Assembly: GCF_900142225.1 (NCBI RefSeq)
Contig: NZ_FRAD01000009.1
Coordinates: 1-64,000 of the forward strand
Origin: Hathewaya proteolytica DSM 3090
GTDB lineage: Bacteria; Bacillota; Clostridia; Clostridiales; Clostridiaceae
Length of the DNA stretch: 64,000 bases
Reading direction: 5' to 3'
How positions within the stretch are numbered: the first letter of the stretch is position 1; every line of letters starts with the position of its first letter. The position numbers and the translations under genes are program-made. Below, in pieces: positions 15,813 to 26,347 of the stretch. The notes beneath the pieces were generated by a model. It worked only from the letters and a program-made list of their open reading frames with translations. It did not search any database and was not told the DNA's origin.

Positions 15813-18800
15813 TAGGGAGAGATTCAAAATATCTGCTAAAGCAGACACGCTCAAAAGCGAAAATGTATGAATATAGCGTTCCAGATGAATTGCACATCGC
15901 AGTAGACGATAATGCAAATGAACTATTATTGATTGCAATTGCGGCAATTGGAAATATTTCAGCACAGGTACTTCATGAAAATAATCCCTACAGGATAATT
16001 CCGGCAGATAAAAAAGAGGAGCTTGAATTTGCATCACATTATTTTGATGCTTTTTTAAAATCAAAATTAGATCCAAACTATCCTCAATATTACTTAATTT
16101 TAGGAGCAATCGCATATTATTTATGTGATTACGCTGGTAGTGCAAAAGTTATGGCAAATATGATTGACACCGATGAGCTGGAACTAGGGTGTGGTGGAAT
16201 TGAAACAATACTGGCGTTGTTGCTTCAAGATCAATTGAATGTAAATACGTTGGGGGCTGCTGTTCAAGAAACCTCGTACACGCGATATTTGCATCAAGTG
16301 ACCACAGCTTATGACACCTGCTTTCACCAGCATAAAACTGCTGAATTAGACTTTATAGTGGAGTTTCGTTCTCTAATATATTCACAAGGCTCCCCGCGAG
16401 AATTGTTATTGACCGATGCCATGCTTGCGGTTTTGCTTATAAAAATAGAACGCTCGGCGTTAAATCTGCTTCCAATATATTCAGGGTTGTCGGCAGATAA
16501 GTGGAAAGGAATGTTGCAGAACAAAAAGAGTATTTATGAACTTTGGCCAGCTCAAATTCGGCTTGGTGAGGCTGGCGTCTTTTCCGGGAAATCAGCGATT
16601 ATCCAAATGCCTACTAGCTCTGGTAAAACGACATCCATGTCAATCACTATAAGAGCTTCTTTTCTATCGGGAAGAACCTCGATGGCTGTTATTGTTGCAC
16701 CCTTTAGATCATTGTGCCGAGAAATAAGTGTTGATATTTCCAACGATTTTTTTGATGATTCCCATGTTCATGTCAACGCACTTTCTGATGTTCCAGAAAT
16801 GGAAGATCTGCTTGAATTATTAGAATCTGGCGGAGAAAACAGCAAGAACATTTTGGTTTTAACTCCAGAAAAGTTGCTTTATTTACTAAGGCAGGACAAT
16901 GAACTAATTGTAGATACAGGATTAATCATATTTGACGAGGCACACATGTTTGATGATGCTTCGAGAGGCGCTCAATATGAGCTCTTAATTTCGTCCATTA
17001 TGATGTATTTGAGAGCCGGTACCCAAAGGCTCCTTCTCTCCGCTGTCATTCCAAACGCAGGGCAAATTAATGACTGGTTCACCGGCGGCGAAGGGGTTGT
17101 GATTGCTGATAACTCAATACGTGCAACAGAAAAAACGGTTGCAATTACTGACTGGGAAATGTCTCGTAAGGAGCCATATGGATACCTGTATTTTCTCGAT
17201 CCGGAGAATCCTAATGAACTCGAATTTTTTGTACCGCGTATTATAGAAATTAAATCATTAAACAAACTGAAAAAGAACGAAAAAGCTCGTTTTTTCCCAG
17301 CTGTAAATTTCCAAACGACCAAGGTTGAGCATAATGATATAGCAATTTATCTTGCCGTAAAGCTGAATCATAATGGTGGGGTGGCGATATTTTGTGGAAG
17401 AAAAGATACTGCAGACAGTGTTTTGCGAAGAATTCTTGAAATCAATACCAGAGGCATAGATGTCTCGTCATTTATCGAGCATATTGTTGATAATGAACAT
17501 GAGAAAATAGCACAATTGATAAAAGAAAACTATGGACAAAGCAATATTTATTATGATGCTGCCTTGAAAGGGGTTTTCACTCACCATAGGGGCATATCTA
17601 ATGGAATAAGAATTGCCACAGAATATGCAATGAAGAAAAATTTAATTAGATGCATTGTTTGCACATCAACCCTAGCGCAAGGTGTTAATTTGCCTATTCG
17701 ATATTTAATTATTTCAAGTCTATATCAAGCTCAAGAGAAAATCAAAGTGCGAGATTTTCATAATCTTATTGGACGAGCTGGGCGCGCAGGACTATATACA
17801 GAAGGAACTATTTTGTTTTCGCAAACTTTTGTATATTCCAGAAGAAATATATTTAAAGACAGATGGCGCTGGAGAGGATATTTAGAAATGCTGGATACCA
17901 GTAACGCTGAGTCTTGCCTCAGCCAGTTCCTGTTGCTAGTGCGCCCGGAAACTTTTGAGATATCATATGACGCCTCTGTAGAGTATGACTTTTATAAATT
18001 GGCATTGGCTCGTTATACACACGCTGAACGCTACGGAAAAGCTGTGATAACATTAGTATCACAATTTGAAGAAAACTATCCCTTAAAGATATCCACCTTT
18101 AAGTCTGCTATTTACAGAGTCAATCTTAGCTTGGATGCAATTGAGAGTTACCTTCTATCATTTCTTAAAGAAGATAATATACAGGATATTAATTTGCTTG
18201 TTTCCAGTACATTCGGTTACTTCCTCTCTGACAAAGAGGAAAAAGAACGAATGATGACTCTATTTACAACTGTCAGAAAGTATTTGCTTGATACTGTAAA
18301 TAGCACAAATAAGCGGGCTGTTTTTAGCCGCACTCTTCTTGGAATTAATCAATTGCTTCAAATAGAACAGTGGGTGGACGTGAATTCTAGTGCACTCATA
18401 AGTTGCGAGACAACTTATGAAATTCTTGAGTTGCTTATGCCACAACTTATAGAATATAGTGAAAACAAGTGTATTAAAGCTGTCAGCGTAAAAAATGAAC
18501 TTCTTGGAATCGCCAATATGTGGATTGCTGGATTGTCCTATAAGCAGATTTTTGATTACGCACTCGAACATAATGTTAAGATCATTCGAAGAAATAAAGA
18601 GGTAGACATACAACTTGGTGAAATCATAGATATTTGTGACGAGGGATTTGGGTATGCATCAACACTTATCATCAATGCCATTTCTGATCTGTTACAGTTT
18701 AATCATCAGGAAAGCGAAAATGCTTGTAAGCTGATGACTGAGTTGAGCAAACAGATGCGGTATGGACTTCCAACAAGAAGGAGCATAATTATTTATGAAT

Positions 18801-18970
18801 CCGGATTTGCTGATCGGGTGATATCTTTAAAAATTTCAACTGAACTGCTGGGAATTCGCATAAAGACTAAAAAGCAATTTCAAGCAGCCGCAAGGAAAAG
18901 GAAAGGCGCCTTGATGGAAGTTTTGTCTGAGTTTCCTAGAGTGTTTTCCGATAGACTGTCTGAACTATAA
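15806..18970 (+). CDS. HamB-like superfamily 2 DEAH helicase
   Basis: A 1054-residue Ski2-like helicase. About 260 unassigned residues precede the Walker A motif MPTSSGKTTS (Lys274). Further motifs follow in order: APFRSL, LVLTPEKLLYLL, IIFDEAHMF (Asp377-His380), LLSAVIPN, an IFCGRKDTAD strand of domain 2, CTSTLAQGVNLP, and motif VI HNLIGRAGRAGL at about 652-663. The C-terminal 350 residues are helical. The size matches HamB (about 1000 residues), and the gene overlaps a HamA-like gene. It should translocate on nucleic acid and sense the invader for the upstream nuclease. The end of the operon is marked by a short palindrome (CCTCTTCGAAGAGG) at about 18982. Confidence 0.85.
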   Translation: MLIGRDSKYLLKQTRSKAKMYEYSVPDELHIAVDDNANELLLIAIAAIGNISAQVLHENNPYRIIPADKKEELEFASHYFDAFLKSKLDPNYPQYYLILGAIAYYLCDYAGSAKVMANMIDTDELELGCGGIETILALLLQDQLNVNTLGAAVQETSYTRYLHQVTTAYDTCFHQHKTAELDFIVEFRSLIYSQGSPRELLLTDAMLAVLLIKIERSALNLLPIYSGLSADKWKGMLQNKKSIYELWPAQIRLGEAGVFSGKSAIIQMPTSSGKTTSMSITIRASFLSGRTSMAVIVAPFRSLCREISVDISNDFFDDSHVHVNALSDVPEMEDLLELLESGGENSKNILVLTPEKLLYLLRQDNELIVDTGLIIFDEAHMFDDASRGAQYELLISSIMMYLRAGTQRLLLSAVIPNAGQINDWFTGGEGVVIADNSIRATEKTVAITDWEMSRKEPYGYLYFLDPENPNELEFFVPRIIEIKSLNKLKKNEKARFFPAVNFQTTKVEHNDIAIYLAVKLNHNGGVAIFCGRKDTADSVLRRILEINTRGIDVSSFIEHIVDNEHEKIAQLIKENYGQSNIYYDAALKGVFTHHRGISNGIRIATEYAMKKNLIRCIVCTSTLAQGVNLPIRYLIISSLYQAQEKIKVRDFHNLIGRAGRAGLYTEGTILFSQTFVYSRRNIFKDRWRWRGYLEMLDTSNAESCLSQFLLLVRPETFEISYDASVEYDFYKLALARYTHAERYGKAVITLVSQFEENYPLKISTFKSAIYRVNLSLDAIESYLLSFLKEDNIQDINLLVSSTFGYFLSDKEEKERMMTLFTTVRKYLLDTVNSTNKRAVFSRTLLGINQLLQIEQWVDVNSSALISCETTYEILELLMPQLIEYSENKCIKAVSVKNELLGIANMWIAGLSYKQIFDYALEHNVKIIRRNKEVDIQLGEIIDICDEGFGYASTLIINAISDLLQFNHQESENACKLMTELSKQMRYGLPTRRSIIIYESGFADRVISLKISTELLGIRIKTKKQFQAAARKRKGALMEVLSEFPRVFSDRLSEL

Positions 18971-19000
18971 AAGTTGAAATGCCTCTTCGAAGAGGGATAA

Positions 19001-19029
19001 TTAACACAAGTTCAAATCTATTATATAAT
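19001..19029 (+). promoter_or_regulatory. Promoter of the giant STAND ATPase
   Basis: TTAACA at 19001-19006 and TATAAT at 19024-19029 have a 17-bp spacer. The giant gene therefore probably forms its own transcription unit. Confidence 0.55.
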
Positions 19030-19142
19030 CTTATAAGACAAAGTTTTTAATTGATGGCTTAAAAGGTGATTGGTTATTGTAAAGTGACGGTAAAGGAGAA
19101 ACGCTAAAGTAATATATGTTTATAGAAGGCGGTGAGTTTTTA

Positions 19143-22100
19143 ATGGATAAAAAGAATAATGCAGGTGCTATAGCTTCAAATGCTGGAGATGATTTTCATC
19201 TTATTTGGGCATGTAAGAAATTATTAGATACACTTAAACCTAATAGTGAATTGACTGCAATATCGGTTGAAGGCCCCGCTTGGGCAGACTCAATCGAAAT
19301 TGTGGATGAACAAAAATTATATTCTATTGACTTGGCTGAGTACCATGGGGGAATTAATTTTGAACGAGCTGAGCATGTAATTTTCTCACAGTTAAAATAT
19401 AGTGCCTACCAAATGGATAAACCATGGACGGCAGCGGGCTTATGCACTAAAACGAGCACAACAACGGACAATTCCATCATTCGTCGCTTGGCAGATACTT
19501 ATGCTGGATTCGACGCTAAGTTTGACAATACTTCAGGGAAGTTAACATTAAAATTGGTTAGTAATCGTAAATTACATGTCGATTTTTCAGCAAATATTGC
19601 AGAGGCTGTGCTTAAACTTAAAGAAAAAAAGTATAAACGAACTGGAGATTTGCTGAAAAGCGTATCCCCTAAATGCAAAGATGATATTGAAAAACTGTAT
19701 AAGACGTCGAGTCTTACTTCTGTTGTATTCACAAAATTCTTGTTAGCCTTAAATTTTGACGATTGTGGTACGGATATTCGAAGTATTCATAGAGCTGAAA
19801 TTATAAAGCAGTTAGGAAAATGGGGAGCAGGTAATTTGCGTGGCAGATATGATGCATTAATTAAGCATATTAAGGAAATGATGCTGCCCGAAAGCCCGAT
19901 TGGATTTCCTATGGACAAGGAGTATGTATTAGCTGCATTAGATACAAGTAGTAGTGAGGTGTTTCCTGCACCAGCTATAATAGAAGCTGCATCAAATGGT
20001 TATATCAAGCGCAATATAAAGAATGCGATCCTCGACTGCATTAAAGAAAATAGGAAAAAAATTATCTGCATTCAAGCCACTGCCGGTATTGGTAAGACTA
20101 CATTTGTAAGTCACCTTGAAGACATTTTACCAAAAGAATCGGTGGCAATTTTATATGATTGTTATGGTGGAGGAGCATTTTTGCAAGAGAGCGAACGCAG
20201 ACATTTGATTGAGGTTGCTATTCCGCAAATTTGCAACACGTTAGCAACGGAATGTGGAACAGAATGGATTATTGGTAAGCCAACACATGAATATGAGTAT
20301 TGGCGATTGCTTGAGCAACGATTAAAAGATGCAGTATTTTATGTAAAAGAACAAAATCCTCAAGCTGTAGTAACAATCATTATTGATGCAGCAGATAATA
20401 GTGTGATTGCATCAGATTTATTTAAAGAAGAGTGCTTTCTAAAAGGACTGTTAAGAGAATTACTCCCTGATGGTGTATTTCTAATCATTACTACAAGAAC
20501 GGAAAGGGTTCACCTTATTCCGTTTGGCGGTGAAACCCTTCCAATTAGTTTACCTGCATTTAACCTCGGCGAGAGTTCGCAACACATCCATTCTGTCTTT
20601 ATGAATGCAACTGATAAGCAATGTAAAGAATTTCATTTGCTTACTGATGGAAACCCTCGTTTGCAGACATATCTATTATCAGGAGCTACATCAATAAATG
20701 AAATGCTGTTGCAGATAAAACCAAATGGTAAGACCATGGAATCTTTGTTTAAAGAGTTTATTGATGTGGTTAGAGCAGAATATGATAAGTTAGTAGACAC
20801 AGACATGCTGTTTTCGGCCTTAATTAATCTACCTAGACCAACTCCAATTAAAGTTCTATGCGAGTTGCTCTCTTTAAAGCAGGATGCCCTTCTAAGCATC
20901 AGTGTGGAGTGCCATAATGGATTTTATATGGATAATGCAAATATTTTCCTTAAAGATGAAGATTTTGAAACATACTTACGTATTCGTTATGGTAATAATG
21001 AAAAAACGATGAAGGTTATTGCTGACTACATGTATGATAAAAGAACGGCCTGCTCGTATTGTGCTAGATATTTACACATTTTTATTGACAAAGCAAATGA
21101 ATTTGACCGATTAGTTCAAATTGCTTTAGACGAAAAAATAGACCATGATGCTATTGGGCTAGTGCAAGCAAACAAGGTAATGAAGTATCGCATACAGTTC
21201 GCTTTAAAGCGGCATGAGATGACTTTAGCTCAAAATCATCTATTAGCATGCAAATTGGTATATCGACTAATTGATTATAACGCCAAAGAAGATGCACTAA
21301 ATGAATTTCTAACAAATGCACCAGATGAAGCGGTTGTATATTGTGATGAAATGTCTGTTTATAATATTTTCCATACTGAATCTAATGATTTCGATAGCTT
21401 GGGAAGATCAGCACTTGTATTTTCACATTTATCCAGTTACCATGCTGATGCTCGGCAATATATAAAAAGCTATTTAGCGGCAATCAAACTATATTACAAT
21501 AAAACTGAAGATGTCAGAGGGTACCATTCCAGACCGAGCACATCTAATATTGTCGATATAGCTGAAGCAATGCTAAGGCTGGGAGAAAGTGAAAAAGCTG
21601 TAAATTGGCTATGTAACTGGAACCCGAAAAAAATTGAAACAAAATATATTTATAGAATAGTGCATAAACTTCTAAAATATAAATATACGGATCTATGCGG
21701 CGTACTATTTTCTCAAAGATGGACAAGCCCTAACAAGTTGGCGATTGTCTCCGCATACATTTCGTTAGGAAAAGAGCCGCCAAAGGCATATGTTGCCTAT
21801 CTCCTAAGATTATTTAAGAAAATAAATAGTATACCAGCAAGTCGGTTTAGTTATAAGCAGGTACTATTGTTTGCAGAATATAGTTTACACATTAAAAACA
21901 CTGAATTAGTAGGAGAGCTAGTAGATAAATTTTCTATAAACACTAGGTTTTCTAGAGTTCCATCTTTATATATGGAAGAAGAAAAACAAGGTTTTTTTGA
22001 TACACTACGATATTATGCAATAAGGTATGTATGCACACGAGAGGCTGTAAAACCGATTGATTTGTGGGATGATAAAGGAAAATCAGCATCAAAACAAGAA

Positions 22101-25100
22101 GCAGAAAATAAACAATCATTTACGCGAATGGTCGATTTTCTTTTTCCTATTTACTTATTGCGTCTAAATTGCATCCAGAACAGCCCTAATTTACTTTATA
22201 TATGCAACGAGACTCTTTCCAAGATGGTGAGGTCATCCTGGAATTTTCACACATACGATAAACATCAATTGTTGGAAGCCGGGTTACTCATATTTGTTGA
22301 GTCAATCTCTTGGGCTAATTTTACACAAAATGAATTTAAGGAGTTAATAAGTAAGTTAATAAATGTATGTAATACTGCTCCCCAATTTAAGTTAAAGCTA
22401 TTAGATAAACTTATAAGCAATAAATATGCATCTAAGGCTGCATTTATAATCCTGGAATCGATCGATAGTAGCTATGAGAAATATCCTGCTTCGGCCAAGG
22501 AAATGTCCGAGGGCTATTTAAGTTGCGCTCAAATGGGGCGGAGAATTCAAGCTGAATTGGGTTTAAAGTACTTTAGAAAGGCAATCGAATGCACAAAGGG
22601 GCTGGATTATGAGTCTTATCGAAAACTTTACCTGTATAAGTGCCTTGCGAATAAGATTAGTGAGACAAAGGGAGACAATTTAGAACTGGCTTACAGAATA
22701 ATAAGGTTAAGCGAAGATTTTTGCAGGAAGATGGGCGATGAAAAGAATTTTCCTTATCAAGAGTCAATAGGAGCAGCAGCTGTGCTTTCGCCTCAAAGCA
22801 TTTGGGGATCATTGTCTCGCTTAGATGATAGAGATGATCATAATGGATTTTCGCTACAAGATACCGTTTCTATTGTACTAACTACATTATTGAATGCAGA
22901 GAAAATTTCTCTTGAAGATACAGTAGCCTTAATGGGCCTTTTACTTCCTGACTTATCTTCACAATATAACGAGTTGGTAGATACTATCTTGAAAAAAATG
23001 ACCAAAGGAATACCTTCTCGTCAAAAGGCAATGCTTGAAATTTTAATACATGATGTCTTGTACAATATTCCTATGGATGAAAAACAATATAGGAGCAAAT
23101 GTATAGTAGAATATTTAGATACAAATGTATTATCTCCGGAATTAAACACAGATAAAATTAAGTCTATGCAAAGCTTTTTGAAACAGATTCAAATAGAAAA
23201 ACAATACCAATTTGCTCCTACAAAAGAGCCGGAAAAGGATATTGATATAAAACAATATCTGTCCGAAAGCGATATTTCGTCCCAGAAAATACTTCAAGAT
23301 AGACTTAATCTACGAACCACCGCTGACAGAGAATTGTTTGTCACAGAATGGTTGGAAAGCCTTCTGCCAGATCAATATGTACTTTCACTAACATGGCTGT
23401 TGGAAATTATCGCAAATGATTTTTATCATTATGGAAGCAATCAAATATTAAAAAACATTGCAGCTTTTGTAGACAGCATAAAAGAATGGCCATCAATTGA
23501 AAAATGGCGTAACGACACCGCCATACAACAACACTTCATGAAATTATTTGCAATAGAATTATTGCATTTATATGATGTCTATGAGGATGTCTACAATACA
23601 TTACTTGCTATATTTCCTGCCAATGGTCAGGTGCAATATGAAGCCTTCTTATATTACGTGGCAAATCATATTGAAATTTATGACGAACAGCTTGTAAAGA
23701 CGATTTGCCGAATGTCTGTTGTACTTTCTTCAAAGGAAGCTTTAGAGATGCTGCATTGGGCAACGGACAATGAAATGGTTCATGTACATCCGGCTTCTGG
23801 AGACGGAGCAGACTATAATATCAAGGTATCAGAAATCAAAAATGATAAGCATGGTGTTGAGTATTTCATATGGCGTCTATTGGGGCATAAAGATAAAGGC
23901 GTGCGCTGTAAAGCAGCACATGTTTTGTTGCGTACTGCTGTTCTTGGAGACTTTGATATAATAAAAAGTATCGTGCAATTCTATAATAATCCATTACCTA
24001 TATGGTATATGGATGAAAAGAACTATTTTTTCATAGAATCAGCGAGAATCTGGTACTTAGCTACTTGCTTGCGCATTGCAAAGACATATTCGAAATCGCT
24101 AGTTTCAATATACCCTTTTTTCAAATCTATTGCATGTGCCGAAAATATAGTACATGCTTTACAGAGAAGGTTGGCAAGAGATATTTGCCTACTTCTTGCA
24201 CCATATTGTGATGCTGATTCCATAGATAAACTCTCAATATGCGATAAATGTATAGAGGATGATCATGTTGGTGGAATGAGAAAATACCAACGTGAAAGCA
24301 CAAAAAGTTCTGAAAGTTGGAAATTCAGTTTCGATACTACTGATACATTGCGATATTGGTATGATGATGTAGCTGAAATATTTGGCTGTACACAAAATGA
24401 AGTGGCGAATGAATGTGATTTCTTTGTTGCTCAGTTTGGAGTTACAAATGAGCAGTGTATCAAATGGAATAAAAATTTTTTAAGGCAAGAAGAATATCAA
24501 AAAACATACAATGATCATGGGCATATTCCAACTGTAGAGACTCTTGAAAAGTATGTAGAATGGCATTCAATGTTTTATGTTGCAGACAGATATCGCCAGA
24601 CTAAAGCACAAATTGCAGATGACTACCGATCTTATGAATCGTGGCTAAATGGATATCTGTTTGGAGTGAATGGATTATGGTGTTTTGAATTTCGTAACCA
24701 TGTACCATTTTTGCCTTTTTTGTGGGACTTTACAAAGACGATAGAGACAAAACCGAATTGGCACTATTTTATTCCTGAACATCTGCCGAACACGATGATA
24801 GATAATCCATTGGGAATTTCATTAGATATGATATATTCCGCTCACTTTCAGCAAAGCAATAGATATATTCAGATAGAGAGTGCTTTCGTCAAGAAAGATT
24901 GCATTAATCAATTAGTAACTGAACTGGAAAAGCCCAATGTTGCACTTTTTGACTTTTATCAGAAGAACTATGAGTATGGATACAGAGAGAAGCCTAAGTT
25001 TTTCGCTTATCCAACTTGCGATGTGATTACTACATTCCCAGATGATGCCCTTGATAAAAAAGATTTGCTGTTAAAAGATTATATTACTGCATCAAATTAT

Positions 25101-25484
25101 TTAATGGGGGTATCCGATAAACTCAGGAAATATTTGAATGTATCACAAGAAGATCAACTTTTGTATACGAGAGTTGATAGCAATACCGATTTCCCTATTC
25201 AGATGTATCATTGGAGCGAACCGGAAAATGAAAGCGGTTACGAAAAACATAGTACTTATGGGAATATGGTTATAATCGAAAAAGAATGCTTGTTAGAAAT
25301 ATTGAAAAAGCAAAATCAGGCAATTGTATTTGAGGTATCGATATCTTTTGAAGATGATAGCTATAGGTTTCATGGAACTCCTAGTAAGCCCGCAAAAGCA
25401 AAAACCATATTATCTTTGAAAATTGATGAACAGAACAATGAGTTTGTTTGGGGAGAACACATACTTCCAATAAATGATAATTAA
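19143..25484 (+). CDS. Giant Avs-like STAND NTPase with N-terminal nuclease-like domain
   Basis: A 2113-residue protein. The start at 19143 has AAGGCGGTGAG at good spacing; an ATG nine codons upstream does not. Residues 1-100 carry a restriction-type core: ISVEGPAWADSIEI (Glu43, Asp49) and VIFSQLKYS (Q-x-K, Lys85), like Mrr/Cap4 PD-(D/E)XK domains. The NTPase has Walker A IQATAGIGKTTF (about 308-320), Walker B VTIIIDAADN (about 408-418) and sensor ITTRTERV. About 1500 residues of helical, TPR-like repeats follow and should form the sensor. This is the architecture of AVAST (Avs) proteins, which recognise a phage protein, oligomerise and cut DNA. It could also be an uncharacterised STAND family; the C-terminus matches nothing that I recognise. 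Confidence 0.8.
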   Translation: MDKKNNAGAIASNAGDDFHLIWACKKLLDTLKPNSELTAISVEGPAWADSIEIVDEQKLYSIDLAEYHGGINFERAEHVIFSQLKYSAYQMDKPWTAAGLCTKTSTTTDNSIIRRLADTYAGFDAKFDNTSGKLTLKLVSNRKLHVDFSANIAEAVLKLKEKKYKRTGDLLKSVSPKCKDDIEKLYKTSSLTSVVFTKFLLALNFDDCGTDIRSIHRAEIIKQLGKWGAGNLRGRYDALIKHIKEMMLPESPIGFPMDKEYVLAALDTSSSEVFPAPAIIEAASNGYIKRNIKNAILDCIKENRKKIICIQATAGIGKTTFVSHLEDILPKESVAILYDCYGGGAFLQESERRHLIEVAIPQICNTLATECGTEWIIGKPTHEYEYWRLLEQRLKDAVFYVKEQNPQAVVTIIIDAADNSVIASDLFKEECFLKGLLRELLPDGVFLIITTRTERVHLIPFGGETLPISLPAFNLGESSQHIHSVFMNATDKQCKEFHLLTDGNPRLQTYLLSGATSINEMLLQIKPNGKTMESLFKEFIDVVRAEYDKLVDTDMLFSALINLPRPTPIKVLCELLSLKQDALLSISVECHNGFYMDNANIFLKDEDFETYLRIRYGNNEKTMKVIADYMYDKRTACSYCARYLHIFIDKANEFDRLVQIALDEKIDHDAIGLVQANKVMKYRIQFALKRHEMTLAQNHLLACKLVYRLIDYNAKEDALNEFLTNAPDEAVVYCDEMSVYNIFHTESNDFDSLGRSALVFSHLSSYHADARQYIKSYLAAIKLYYNKTEDVRGYHSRPSTSNIVDIAEAMLRLGESEKAVNWLCNWNPKKIETKYIYRIVHKLLKYKYTDLCGVLFSQRWTSPNKLAIVSAYISLGKEPPKAYVAYLLRLFKKINSIPASRFSYKQVLLFAEYSLHIKNTELVGELVDKFSINTRFSRVPSLYMEEEKQGFFDTLRYYAIRYVCTREAVKPIDLWDDKGKSASKQEAENKQSFTRMVDFLFPIYLLRLNCIQNSPNLLYICNETLSKMVRSSWNFHTYDKHQLLEAGLLIFVESISWANFTQNEFKELISKLINVCNTAPQFKLKLLDKLISNKYASKAAFIILESIDSSYEKYPASAKEMSEGYLSCAQMGRRIQAELGLKYFRKAIECTKGLDYESYRKLYLYKCLANKISETKGDNLELAYRIIRLSEDFCRKMGDEKNFPYQESIGAAAVLSPQSIWGSLSRLDDRDDHNGFSLQDTVSIVLTTLLNAEKISLEDTVALMGLLLPDLSSQYNELVDTILKKMTKGIPSRQKAMLEILIHDVLYNIPMDEKQYRSKCIVEYLDTNVLSPELNTDKIKSMQSFLKQIQIEKQYQFAPTKEPEKDIDIKQYLSESDISSQKILQDRLNLRTTADRELFVTEWLESLLPDQYVLSLTWLLEIIANDFYHYGSNQILKNIAAFVDSIKEWPSIEKWRNDTAIQQHFMKLFAIELLHLYDVYEDVYNTLLAIFPANGQVQYEAFLYYVANHIEIYDEQLVKTICRMSVVLSSKEALEMLHWATDNEMVHVHPASGDGADYNIKVSEIKNDKHGVEYFIWRLLGHKDKGVRCKAAHVLLRTAVLGDFDIIKSIVQFYNNPLPIWYMDEKNYFFIESARIWYLATCLRIAKTYSKSLVSIYPFFKSIACAENIVHALQRRLARDICLLLAPYCDADSIDKLSICDKCIEDDHVGGMRKYQRESTKSSESWKFSFDTTDTLRYWYDDVAEIFGCTQNEVANECDFFVAQFGVTNEQCIKWNKNFLRQEEYQKTYNDHGHIPTVETLEKYVEWHSMFYVADRYRQTKAQIADDYRSYESWLNGYLFGVNGLWCFEFRNHVPFLPFLWDFTKTIETKPNWHYFIPEHLPNTMIDNPLGISLDMIYSAHFQQSNRYIQIESAFVKKDCINQLVTELEKPNVALFDFYQKNYEYGYREKPKFFAYPTCDVITTFPDDALDKKDLLLKDYITASNYLMGVSDKLRKYLNVSQEDQLLYTRVDSNTDFPIQMYHWSEPENESGYEKHSTYGNMVIIEKECLLEILKKQNQAIVFEVSISFEDDSYRFHGTPSKPAKAKTILSLKIDEQNNEFVWGEHILPINDN

Positions 25485-25497
25485 TATATGTTTGGTA

Positions 25498-25525
25498 CTA
25501 AGGCCTAACCATGCCTTTTGGGAAT
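25498..25525. repeat. Degenerate AAGGC element, copy 1
   Basis: CTAAGGCCTAACCATGCC...GGGAAT lies just after the giant gene. Related sequences follow the next two genes at 26348-26380 and 27151-27176. The rest of 25485-25654 contains no gene. Confidence 0.4.
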
Positions 25526-25654
25526 GTTTAGTACATAATCAATACATGTAGAGACGGTGATACAAATAACGCAGCCAGGGCGGTAAACTGGAATATGCAA
25601 CCCCGCGCATGAGAAGTAAGATTGCATTATCTCCACTGAGAAAGAAGGAATAAA

Positions 25655-26344
25655 ATGTTAGAAAGTATAGCTTGGCTGAACGAGTGCGGAATTATAGACT
25701 TGATTGGAATTATAGTCAGCCCTATTATCTCAATCATTATTTTGTGGTTAACCTTGAAGCATGACAAAAAGCAATTTAGGATACAAATTCAAAAACAAGA
25801 GAAAGAGCATAGAGAAAATATAGAAAAAACAGAACAACAGCACAAACAGCTCTTAAAACAACAGAAAGAGGAGAACCGAATCGCCGCAATGCCTTATTTT
25901 GTAATGGACAAAAAAATAGATACATATTTTGAGAACGAGACACTTTATTTTACAATTTCGTTTACAAACGAAGGAAATGGAACTGCCATTGAATTAACAG
26001 GGAAATATATAGCAGGTATGTCAAAAGATTATCTATGCCCCATGTGTGAAACTATTTCTGCTATCTACGGATGTGGCTGTCCATTTGACTATGAGACAAA
26101 TGTGGCAAATCCGAAAGGAACTTGCCGTTTTGATATGTATCAAAAGCGAAATGCAGAAAATCAGGGGGATATGAATATTGATGAGGTCACTTTTAGCATT
26201 TTGTTTAAGGATATGTATTTGAATTTATATGAGCAACAGTTTATGTTCATTTTTGGGCAGAGTGCAGAAGACCGGAGCATAAGGATTATGCGCGTGTCTG
26301 TTGGGACTCCAGCATTAACAGAAACTGCTGCAGAAGAAAATTAA
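25655..26344 (+). CDS. Membrane-anchored coiled-coil protein of unknown function
   Basis: A 229-residue protein. One transmembrane segment lies at about 14-35 (IDLIGIIVSPIISIIILWL), followed by a charged coiled coil at about 38-80 (KQEKEHRENIEKTEQQHKQ). The C-terminal part (85-215) looks like an all-beta domain, including LYFTISFTNEGNGTAIELTG. It contains a cysteine cluster (CPMC, CGC, C at about 128-153) that could bind zinc. The ATG at 25655 follows AGAAGGAATAAA. It lies 170 bp downstream of the giant STAND gene, so it may or may not belong to that system. No family was recognised. Confidence 0.6.
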   Translation: MLESIAWLNECGIIDLIGIIVSPIISIIILWLTLKHDKKQFRIQIQKQEKEHRENIEKTEQQHKQLLKQQKEENRIAAMPYFVMDKKIDTYFENETLYFTISFTNEGNGTAIELTGKYIAGMSKDYLCPMCETISAIYGCGCPFDYETNVANPKGTCRFDMYQKRNAENQGDMNIDEVTFSILFKDMYLNLYEQQFMFIFGQSAEDRSIRIMRVSVGTPALTETAAEEN

Positions 26345-26347
26345 TGC

